This document shows positions 57,457-64,000 of a stretch of DNA of 64,000 nt, piece after piece. The translations under genes and the position numbers were made by a program. Numbering within the stretch: the stretch's first letter is position 1; every line of letters begins with the position of its first letter. This stretch comes from Pollutimonas nitritireducens (lineage in GTDB: Bacteria; Pseudomonadota; Gammaproteobacteria; Burkholderiales; Burkholderiaceae_B). Below the pieces are notes generated by a model that did not search any database, was not told the origin of the DNA, and saw only the letters and a program-made list of their open reading frames with translations. The DNA is taken from assembly GCF_002849615.1 (NCBI RefSeq), contig NZ_PDNV01000001.1:62001-126000 (forward strand), in the 5' to 3' direction.

Positions 57457-57486
57457 TTTCAGCTAGAAGAACATATATCATATATT
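57457..57486 (+). promoter_or_regulatory. Putative promoter of the third importer operon with operator site 2
   Basis: TTTCAG (57457-57462) and TATATT (57481-57486) have an 18-base spacer. The palindrome ATATAT-C-ATATAT (57473-57485) overlaps the -10 and is the reverse complement of site 1. It lies 63 bases before the binding-protein ATG. Confidence 0.5.
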
Positions 57487-57548
57487 TTCCCTCCCGAAGA
57501 CAATGGACGTATCCCCGATTCCTACCTTATAAAAGCAGGAGCCAATAC

Positions 57549-58751
57549 ATGTTCAAGTTGAAAAAAATAGCTATGGCGTTCGCCGCTTGCGGTGTTCTGG
57601 TAACCAGTGCGGCAACCGCCGAAGTCAAAGTTGGAGCGGTGTATCCGTTTAGTGGCGCACTTGCCTTGCTGGGTCAGGAAAGTTTTCGAGGGCTGGAGCT
57701 TGCCGTTAACGAACTCAACGAGGCCGGCGGCCTTAATGGCGAAAAAGTCACCGTCCTGAAAGCGGATGCGGTCGATCCGACGCAAGCGGTGTCCGAGACC
57801 AAGCGCCTCACATCCCAAGACGTGGCCGCCGTGTTCGGCAGCTATGCATCAGGCATTTCGTATGCCGCTACACCTGTTACCGAGCTGGCGGGCGTTCCTT
57901 ATTTCGAACTCGGTGCCACGGCGCACAAGATCACGACACGGGGATATAAATACTTGTTCCGCAGCAATCCGAATACCAGCCTTTATGGCGTGTCGGTGGT
58001 GAATGCGCTGCACGAAACCATTGCTCCGGGTATGGGCATGGACAAGGACAACATCGTTATCGGGATCATCCACGAAGATGGCCCGTATGGAACAGACGTA
58101 GCTGCCACCGAGAAACAGCGTGCTGGCGAATTGGGCTATAAGGTTGCCGAAGTGCTGCCCTATTCTGCCAAGACAGTCGACCTCTCCTCGCTCATACTCA
58201 GGCTGAAGGGCGCAGGCGTAAACGTCGTGCTGCATACGGCTTATCAGAACGATGCTATTTTGTTCTTCAGCCAGGCCAAAGCGGCCGGTTTCAACCCCAA
58301 CATCATTATTGGTGCGGGTGGCGGCTATTCACTGGCTGACACGGCCAAGGCCGTGGGGCCCGGCATGCATGGCGTCTTCGATCTGGACTTCCCGCAGTCT
58401 TCGATCAACCCCGACGGCGCCCCCGGTCTCAAGAAATTCCTGGATGCCTATCAGGCAACGTACAACAGTGGACCACAGTCCGGCCATAGCCTGGCCAATT
58501 ATGTGGGCGCGAAAGCGTTCCTTGAAGCCATGGCTAATGCCAAATCCACCGACGCGGACAAAATACGTGCAGCGGTGCTTGCCTACAAGAAGCCCGCTGG
58601 GTCGACCGCCAATGGCTGGGCTTTCAGTTTTGGTGAAGACGGCCAGAACGAGGCGTCTACTTTCTACCTGATGCAGTGGCAAGACGGCAAGCTGGTAACG
58701 ATTGCACCCAAGAACCTCGCGTTGGGCAAGCCGATCTTCACCAAGAAATAA
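57549..58751 (+). CDS. Periplasmic substrate-binding protein of the third Liv-type importer
   Basis: Type I binding protein, 400 residues, with a signal peptide ending near SAATA-EV and the mature N-terminus VKVGAVYPFSGALALLGQES. The ATG at 57549 has AGGAG 8 bases upstream; longer readings add a non-signal sequence. It is followed by an intrinsic terminator at 58766-58800 before livH, which probably makes the binding protein more abundant than the membrane parts. Ligand unknown. Confidence 0.9.
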   Translation: MFKLKKIAMAFAACGVLVTSAATAEVKVGAVYPFSGALALLGQESFRGLELAVNELNEAGGLNGEKVTVLKADAVDPTQAVSETKRLTSQDVAAVFGSYASGISYAATPVTELAGVPYFELGATAHKITTRGYKYLFRSNPNTSLYGVSVVNALHETIAPGMGMDKDNIVIGIIHEDGPYGTDVAATEKQRAGELGYKVAEVLPYSAKTVDLSSLILRLKGAGVNVVLHTAYQNDAILFFSQAKAAGFNPNIIIGAGGGYSLADTAKAVGPGMHGVFDLDFPQSSINPDGAPGLKKFLDAYQATYNSGPQSGHSLANYVGAKAFLEAMANAKSTDADKIRAAVLAYKKPAGSTANGWAFSFGEDGQNEASTFYLMQWQDGKLVTIAPKNLALGKPIFTKK

Positions 58752-58765
58752 CGACCGCAGGCTGG

Positions 58766-58802
58766 AAAAATCAGGCATCCATCGGGATGCCTGATTTTTT
58801 CC
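58766..58802 (+). terminator. Intra-operon intrinsic terminator between binding protein and LivH
   Basis: A perfect 15-bp stem (AAAAATCAGGCATCC with GGATGCCTGATTTTT) has an ATCG loop and ends in a T-tract. It lies 15 bases after the binding-protein stop and about 20 bases before livH. Partial read-through would give excess binding protein. Confidence 0.85.
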
Positions 58803-58821
58803 TACTTCAAGAGGTTGCAAT

Positions 58822-59688
58822 ATGGATATTTTTGTACAGCTGCTCATCAACGGCCTGCTGCTGGGGGGCGCTTACACCATTATCAGCCTGGGGCTTACGC
58901 TGATTTTCGGTGTCGTGCGGGTCGTCAATTTCGCGCATGGCGATTTCCTGATGGTAGGGATGTATATGGTCTACCTGCTCGCCGCCAATTTCGGCTTGCA
59001 TCCGTATATCGGCCTGGTTCCCATTGCCGTCATTTTGTTTGCGCTGGGCGCACTGACGCAGAAAGTAATTATCCAACCTTTACTCGACTCTGACGAACAT
59101 ATACAGATTTTTGCCACCGTCGGCCTTTCTACCATTTTGCTGAACCTTGCCCTGGTGCTCTTCGGCGCGAATGTGTTTCGCGCTTCAGTCGAAACCGGCA
59201 CCAATGCGATTACGGTAGGCGGCTACACCATGGTCACGGGCCAAATCATCACCTTTGTCGTTGCAATCTGCCTGGCCGTCCTCTTGCATTTGTTCATGCA
59301 TCACACCTATCTCGGCCGCGCGCTGCGCGCTGTCGCCCAGCATCGTTACGCAGCGATGCTGATGGGCGTTAATGTCAAGAACGTGTATATCGTCGCGTTC
59401 GGACTGGGAACAGCGTTTGTAGGCATTGCGGCCGGCTTGCTTGCGCCCCAGTATCCAGTCTTCCCGACAGTAGGTACTTACTTTGTCCTGACCGCATTTG
59501 TCATCGTGGTGCTCGGCGGCATGGGCAGCCTTTATGGCGCGGTCGCCGGCTCCATGATCATCGGTGTAGTGGACACACTGGCCGGATACTACATCGCGCC
59601 CGACTTGAAAGAAGTCGTTTATTTCGGAATTTTCCTGTTGATACTCGTTGTGCGCCCGAACGGCTTGTTTGGCTTTGGCACAGAATAG
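58822..59688 (+). CDS. livH: Liv-type ABC transporter permease LivH (third importer)
   Basis: Membrane permease of 288 residues with LLINGLLLGGAYTIISLGLT, the NFAH motif in VVNFAHGDFLMVGMY and the loop GGMGSLYGAVAGSMIIG. The next gene, a permease-ATPase fusion, starts 12 bases after its stop. Confidence 0.94.
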   Translation: MDIFVQLLINGLLLGGAYTIISLGLTLIFGVVRVVNFAHGDFLMVGMYMVYLLAANFGLHPYIGLVPIAVILFALGALTQKVIIQPLLDSDEHIQIFATVGLSTILLNLALVLFGANVFRASVETGTNAITVGGYTMVTGQIITFVVAICLAVLLHLFMHHTYLGRALRAVAQHRYAAMLMGVNVKNVYIVAFGLGTAFVGIAAGLLAPQYPVFPTVGTYFVLTAFVIVVLGGMGSLYGAVAGSMIIGVVDTLAGYYIAPDLKEVVYFGIFLLILVVRPNGLFGFGTE

Positions 59689-59700
59689 AAGGAGTGCGCC

Positions 59701-61482
59701 TTGTTTCCTGATTTCCGTAGCCCTAAGGCCTATGTCAGCCTGATCCTGCTGGCCGTCATGCTCCTGATTCCTGTGATCATGGGCAGTTCCTTCTGGACCA
59801 ATCTGTTTGTTTTGCTGTTTGTATTCTCGGCCCTTTCGGTCGCCTGGAACATCGTGGGCGGCTACGCGGGGCAGCTGTCTCTCGGCCACGCCGTCTTCTA
59901 TGGGATAGGCGGCTACACCGCCACGCTTCTCACCCAGAACTTCGGCATTACGCCGTGGATCGGCATGTTCGCAGGCGCCATCATTTCCGGCCTGGTCGCC
60001 GTGATCATCAGTTACCCGACCCTGCGCCTGAAAGGCCCGTTCTTTGCGCTGGCGACTATTGCCATCCTCGAGGTCGTGCGCTTGCTGGTCATTCATGAAG
60101 AAAGCTGGACGGGCGGTTCCAGTGGCATCAGCCTGCCACTGAACATCGGCTGGACCTGGATCGTTTTCCGCGAGAAGATCAACTACGTTTATATCGCGTT
60201 CTTCCTTTTCGTCATGGTGGTCTGGGCTTCATGGTATGTCCGCAAATCCCGCATGGGCCACTATTTGATCGCCATTCGCGAACGCGAGGATGCGGCAAGG
60301 GCTGTCGGTATCGCGACCGCCAAAATGAAGATACGGGCCGCGGTGATTTCCGCCATGCTTACCAGCCTGATCGGCACCTTCCACATCACTTACCTGACTT
60401 TCGTCGATCCTGCCTCCGCATTCTCGCTTGAACTATCGATCCAGATCGCCATGTTTGCATTGATCGGTGGCCTGGGCACGATTTCCGGTCCTATTGCCGG
60501 TGCATTCCTGGTCTTGCCTATTGCAGAGCTCGCTCGCGGATGGTTAAGCAGCGTCGGCAACGGCATGCACGGCCTGGTCTACGGCATTATTCTGGTGGTC
60601 GTCGTACTGACTATTCCCCATGGCCTAGCCGGTGCATTCGGGCCCAAGATCGAAAAACTCCTGGCTCGGCTGCCCTATCTGGGCACCCGTCGGACCAAAC
60701 CCGAGTACCAGCACGACATGGATAGCGGCCATGTTCTGGACGCCAGCAAACCGGTCCTGAAGGCAGAAGGACTGTACAAGAGCTTCGGTGGTTTACAAGC
60801 TACCAACAATGTCTCTTTCGAGCTCTACCAAAATGAGATACTCGCCATTATTGGACCGAATGGTGCCGGCAAAACCACGGTATTCAACCAGATGTCGGGC
60901 TTTCTTGCACCCGACAAAGGTACCGTCTCGCTGGTTGACCGGGATGGCAACTGGACCCATTGCAAGACCCCCGACGAGTTTGCTCACAAGGGAATGGGCC
61001 GTACATTCCAGACGGCTAAGCCTTTTACGGGCCTGACCGTACTCGAAAACATCATGCTTGGCGCCTTCATCAATACGTCTGATCGCGATGAGTCCGAACA
61101 AATCGCCGTCCAGGTTGCATCCCAGACTGACCTTACCGCCTATCTGCAAACAGAAGCGCGAAACTTGACGGTGGGCGGCATGAAGCGCCTGGAGATCGCG
61201 CGCGCACTGGCGATTCGTCCAAAAATCCTGCTGCTTGACGAAGTGATGGCGGGCCTGAATCCTGCCGATCTGGAGAAAGCGGTGAAGATGTTGCGCCGCA
61301 TCCGTGATTCTGGTGTGTCCATATTGCTGATCGAGCACATGATGCAAGCAACCATGGCGTTGTCCGACCGTATTATTGTCATCAACGAAGGAAAGGTCCT
61401 GGTCAGCGGGCCGCCGAAAGAAGTGGTCGAGAACCCGGCCGTTATCGAAGCCTATCTGGGTAAGGAGTACGCCGATGCTTAA
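59701..61482 (+). CDS. Fused LivM permease-LivG ATPase (third importer)
   Basis: One 593-residue polypeptide combining the second permease and first ATPase of a Liv-type importer. Residues about 1-325 are LivM (GGYAGQLSLGHAVFYGIGGY and GGLGTISGPIAG). Residues about 345-593 are LivG with Walker A GPNGAGKTT, signature segment LTVGGMKRLEIARALA and Walker B ILLLDEVMAGLNP. The linker near residues 320-345 is short and charged. The TTG start at 59701 has AAGGAG 6 bases upstream. livF overlaps its end by 8 bases. Confidence 0.92.
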   Translation: MFPDFRSPKAYVSLILLAVMLLIPVIMGSSFWTNLFVLLFVFSALSVAWNIVGGYAGQLSLGHAVFYGIGGYTATLLTQNFGITPWIGMFAGAIISGLVAVIISYPTLRLKGPFFALATIAILEVVRLLVIHEESWTGGSSGISLPLNIGWTWIVFREKINYVYIAFFLFVMVVWASWYVRKSRMGHYLIAIREREDAARAVGIATAKMKIRAAVISAMLTSLIGTFHITYLTFVDPASAFSLELSIQIAMFALIGGLGTISGPIAGAFLVLPIAELARGWLSSVGNGMHGLVYGIILVVVVLTIPHGLAGAFGPKIEKLLARLPYLGTRRTKPEYQHDMDSGHVLDASKPVLKAEGLYKSFGGLQATNNVSFELYQNEILAIIGPNGAGKTTVFNQMSGFLAPDKGTVSLVDRDGNWTHCKTPDEFAHKGMGRTFQTAKPFTGLTVLENIMLGAFINTSDRDESEQIAVQVASQTDLTAYLQTEARNLTVGGMKRLEIARALAIRPKILLLDEVMAGLNPADLEKAVKMLRRIRDSGVSILLIEHMMQATMALSDRIIVINEGKVLVSGPPKEVVENPAVIEAYLGKEYADA

Positions 61483-62179
61483 AGTTTCAAACTTACATTC
61501 GGGGTATGGAAAAACGCAAGTCCTCGACGGCATTGATTTCGAAGTCAACAAGGGCGAAATTGTTACGCTCATCGGTGCCAATGGTGCAGGCAAGACCACC
61601 ACGCTGAAGACGCTATGCGGCGTCATACCCACCATGTCGGGCAAAATTGAATTCGAAGGCCGTGACATGACCGGCAGTTCTACGTACGACATGGTCGAAA
61701 CCGGCATCAGCATGATTCCCGAAGGTCGCCAGCTGTTCCCGAACTTCACGGTACGGGACAATCTGATCATGGGGTCGTTCAAGCGGACCGCCCGTCCAAT
61801 CGTTCGGCAAAAAATGGACGAAGTACTTCAGATATTTCCCCGCGTCAAAGAGCGTCTCAATCAGCTTGCGGGTTCCTTGTCCGGCGGCGAGCAGCAAATG
61901 GTGGCTATTGCGCGCGGCATGATGGCCGACCCCAAGCTGCTGATGTTCGATGAACCTTCACTGGGCCTGTCACCGATACTTGTGCAGCAGATGTTCGATA
62001 TTGTGCGCGACATTACCAACCATGGCGTCACCGTCCTGCTGGTAGAGCAAAACGTCTACCGAACCCTGCGGCTGGCCGATCGGGGCTATGTACTCGAGAA
62101 TGGCGCCATTGTCATAAGCGGCACCGGCGAAGAACTGTTGGGCAACGCGCATATCAAGAAAGCATACCTGGGTCACTAA
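61475..62179 (+). CDS. livF: Liv-type ABC transporter ATP-binding protein LivF (third importer)
   Basis: ATPase of 234 residues with Walker A GANGAGKTT, signature LSGGEQQM and Walker B LLMFDEPSLGLSP. The ATG at 61475 lies inside the end of the fused LivM-LivG gene and has TAAGGAG 7 bases upstream. It is followed 21 bases later by the quinone-reductase-like gene. Confidence 0.94.
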   Translation: MLKVSNLHSGYGKTQVLDGIDFEVNKGEIVTLIGANGAGKTTTLKTLCGVIPTMSGKIEFEGRDMTGSSTYDMVETGISMIPEGRQLFPNFTVRDNLIMGSFKRTARPIVRQKMDEVLQIFPRVKERLNQLAGSLSGGEQQMVAIARGMMADPKLLMFDEPSLGLSPILVQQMFDIVRDITNHGVTVLLVEQNVYRTLRLADRGYVLENGAIVISGTGEELLGNAHIKKAYLGH

Positions 62180-62200
62180 TCCGTCAACGAGAATCAATAT

Positions 62201-63199
62201 ATGGCTTCTACATTCAAGTTCATCGATCATGGCAAGGGCGGCGCATCCGCCTGCATGCAAATTGGCGTCCGCGACCGACCACAGCCTACGGGCCGGCAGG
62301 TCCTTATCGAGGTGCATTATGCGGGCGTAAATCGGCCCGACGTCCTGCAACGGTCTGGCCTCTATCCGCCCCCGCCGGGGGCTTCGTCCTACTTGGGGCT
62401 GGAAGTTTCCGGCATGATCGCGGTGATCGGTCCCGACGTGCAAGACCGCAAGGTAGGTGACGCAGTCTGCGCCCTGACGCCGGGGGGCGGCTACGCCGAG
62501 TATTGCATCGCGGACGAACGCCACTGCCTGCCCATACCGAAAGGGATGGACATGCTCAGTGCGGCGTGCATTCCCGAAAATTACTTTACGGTCTGGACCA
62601 ATGTGTTCGAGCGCGGCAAATTACACCACGGTGAAAAGTTCCTGGCTCATGGCGGTTCCAGCGGCATAGGCCTGACAGCCATCCAGCTTGCCCGCGAATT
62701 CGGCGCCGAAGTCTGGACCACCGTCGGCAATCAGGAAAAGGCCGACGCCTGCAAAAAGGCCGGTGCCGCGCATACCATTCTGTACAAGGAGCAGGACTTC
62801 CAGGATGTCATCCTGAAGGCCACTAAGGGCTACGGCATGGATGTCATTCTGGATATGGTCGGCGGTGAGTATATCAACAAGAACATCCATACCCTGGCGC
62901 TTAATGGACGGCTGGTGCAGATCGCTTTTCTTGAAGGAAGCAAAAGCCACGTTGATGCCCTGCCCATCATGACCAAGCGTCTGACCTTCACCGGTTCGAC
63001 ACTGCGTCCACGTAGCGACGAAGACAAGGAACAAATAGCGCAAGCGTTGTGCGAGCACGTTGTTCCGCTGATGGAGCAAGGCCGGTGTACGCCCATCGTC
63101 CATGCCGTCTTTCCCCTGCACGAGGCATCAAAAGCGCACGACCTTATGGAAAGCAGCCGGCATATCGGCAAAATTGCACTACAGATCAAGGACGCGTGA
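62201..63199 (+). CDS. Zinc-independent MDR-family NAD(P)H:quinone oxidoreductase-like protein
   Basis: Medium-chain dehydrogenase/reductase of 332 residues, closest in form to Qor/PIG3. It has VHYAGVNRPDVLQRSGLYPP, then GLEVSGMIAVIG, and the NADPH motif GGSSGIGLTAIQLAREFGAE near residue 150. The catalytic-zinc ligands of alcohol dehydrogenases are absent. It probably reduces a quinone or enone, possibly an intermediate of the imported compound. The SDR gene overlaps its stop by one base. Confidence 0.88.
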   Translation: MASTFKFIDHGKGGASACMQIGVRDRPQPTGRQVLIEVHYAGVNRPDVLQRSGLYPPPPGASSYLGLEVSGMIAVIGPDVQDRKVGDAVCALTPGGGYAEYCIADERHCLPIPKGMDMLSAACIPENYFTVWTNVFERGKLHHGEKFLAHGGSSGIGLTAIQLAREFGAEVWTTVGNQEKADACKKAGAAHTILYKEQDFQDVILKATKGYGMDVILDMVGGEYINKNIHTLALNGRLVQIAFLEGSKSHVDALPIMTKRLTFTGSTLRPRSDEDKEQIAQALCEHVVPLMEQGRCTPIVHAVFPLHEASKAHDLMESSRHIGKIALQIKDA

Positions 63200-63960
63200 T
63201 GAGATTCAATAATAAAGTCGCGCTGGTAACCGGCGCCCTGGGCGGCATCGGTTCGGCGATCGTAGGGGCGCTGCTTGCCGAGGGTGCCCGAGTGGGTCTG
63301 GTCGACGTCAATGCCGAAGCGGGCAAGCGCTTCGACAAGGAATTGAGTGCAGCCGGTCACCAGGTGACGTATGTAAACGCCAATGTATCCAGCTTCGCCG
63401 AATGCGAAGCCGCGTTCACTGCCATCAAGGCCCAGCTCGGCGAGGTCGATATTTTGGTCAACAATGTGGGGATTTCACCAAAGCGGGACGGCCGCGCACT
63501 GAAAGTATGGGAGATGCCCCCTGAAGAATGGGACACCGTCGTTTCAGTCAACCTGAGCAGCATGTTCTACATGACCCGCCTGGCAACTCCAGACATGATC
63601 AAAAAGCGCGAAGGTCGCATCATCAACATGTCGTCAGTCGCCGGTAAAGCATACTGCGATATCGTCGCGGCGCATTATGCGGCTACCAAAGCGGCATTGA
63701 TCGGCGCAACGCGCCACTGGGCGGGTGAACTGGGCGAATATAACGTGACGGTCAATGCCCTGGCGCCGGGACGCATCAGCACGCCGCTATTGAAGATGGT
63801 GCCACAAGAAACCAACGACGCCGTCGCACAGGTTACGGCACTTAAGCGCCTGGGTACGCCCGAAGAAGTGGCCGACGCCTGCGTGTTTTTTGCCTCTGAC
63901 CAGGCTCGATTTGTTACCGGCCAGACCCTGGATGTTGCCGGCGGGTGGCTAATGACCTAG
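63199..63960 (+). CDS. SDR-family oxidoreductase
   Basis: Short-chain dehydrogenase of 253 residues with cofactor motif TGALGGIG, NNVG in place of NNAG, serine in INMSSVAGK and YxxxK in HYAATKAA. VDVNAEAGK after beta-2 suggests NAD(H). It starts at the ATG overlapping the quinone-reductase stop, so it belongs to the importer operon. It is the last gene seen; only 40 bases remain. Confidence 0.88.
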   Translation: MRFNNKVALVTGALGGIGSAIVGALLAEGARVGLVDVNAEAGKRFDKELSAAGHQVTYVNANVSSFAECEAAFTAIKAQLGEVDILVNNVGISPKRDGRALKVWEMPPEEWDTVVSVNLSSMFYMTRLATPDMIKKREGRIINMSSVAGKAYCDIVAAHYAATKAALIGATRHWAGELGEYNVTVNALAPGRISTPLLKMVPQETNDAVAQVTALKRLGTPEEVADACVFFASDQARFVTGQTLDVAGGWLMT

Positions 63961-64000
63961 CGTGCTGGTCATGCATATTTCGAAGGTCGGCATGTAAGGT

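Noticed and set aside
62190-62210. CAATATATGG upstream of the quinone-reductase-like gene as a third GntR operator
   Set aside because: Only the first half of the ATATAT-G-ATATAT palindrome is present and it is interrupted by the start codon context.
53100-64000. Attachment-site copy of the tRNA-Thr 3' end in the downstream region
   Set aside because: The final bases of the window share only a short GAAGGTCG stretch with the tRNA, too little for a repeat, and no integrase was found.

Overview
The window reads as about 64 kb of a GC-rich betaproteobacterial chromosome, most likely a member of the Alcaligenaceae (Bordetella/Pusillimonas-like). This is inferred from gene content and order: gltB-gltD, mlaFEDAC, an ABC-2 exporter pair, bolA, murA, hisGD-hisBHAFIE, a HIT protein, tatABC, a DegS-like protease, Nif3, mscL, petABC and sspAB lie in one nearly continuous run (about 24.4-52.1 kb), and the IF-1 gene is the second, 85-residue form typical of Betaproteobacteria. 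No phage, integron, CRISPR array or intact insertion sequence was seen.

Layout. (1) 1-4193, minus strand: an incomplete branched-chain-amino-acid-type (Liv/HAAT) ABC importer (binding protein, LivH, LivM, LivG and the start of LivF), preceded by a PaaG-type enoyl-CoA isomerase/hydratase at 4377-5174 that has its own promoter. (2) 5362-7638, plus strand: infA2 behind a strong sigma70-type promoter and a leader of about 270 nt, then pgi. (3) 7776-17555, minus strand: one long catabolic operon of a second Liv importer, an SDR dehydrogenase, a fused E1alpha-E1beta 2-oxoacid dehydrogenase, a VOC-fold protein and a lipoyl E2 acyltransferase. A divergent FadR-type GntR regulator (17796-18512) and an inverted pair of operator-like dyads sit at its head. 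(4) 18570-23182, minus strand: an EamA exporter, a thiolase and a FadN-type hydroxyacyl-CoA dehydrogenase/enoyl-CoA hydratase, followed by a degenerate REP-type (RAYT) transposase at 23291-24064 and a long hairpin. (5) 24381-52095: the conserved core described above. (6) 52210-53123: an HpaI-type aldolase and tRNA-Thr(TGT). (7) 53358-63960: a second accessory catabolic region with two SDRs, a GMC alcohol dehydrogenase, a shikimate-dehydrogenase-like enzyme with an altered substrate site, a GntR regulator, a third Liv-type importer whose permease and ATPase are fused (LivM-LivG), and a quinone-reductase-like enzyme.

How it fits together. Regions 3 and 7 each combine an importer, a set of redox enzymes and a local GntR regulator. 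They look like two substrate-specific uptake-and-oxidation modules whose substrates cannot be read from sequence. In region 7 the same 14-bp near-palindrome (ATATAT-G-ATATAT core) occurs at the regulator promoter and again before the importer operon, a good candidate autoregulatory operator. In region 3 a perfect 10-bp inverted repeat made of two quasi-palindromic boxes lies between regulator and operon, and a 13-nt copy of one box recurs 35 kb away, upstream of the first SDR of region 7. These two modules are the best candidates for undescribed biology here. The core is notable mainly for what is missing: hisC between hisD and hisB, and mlaB after mlaC.
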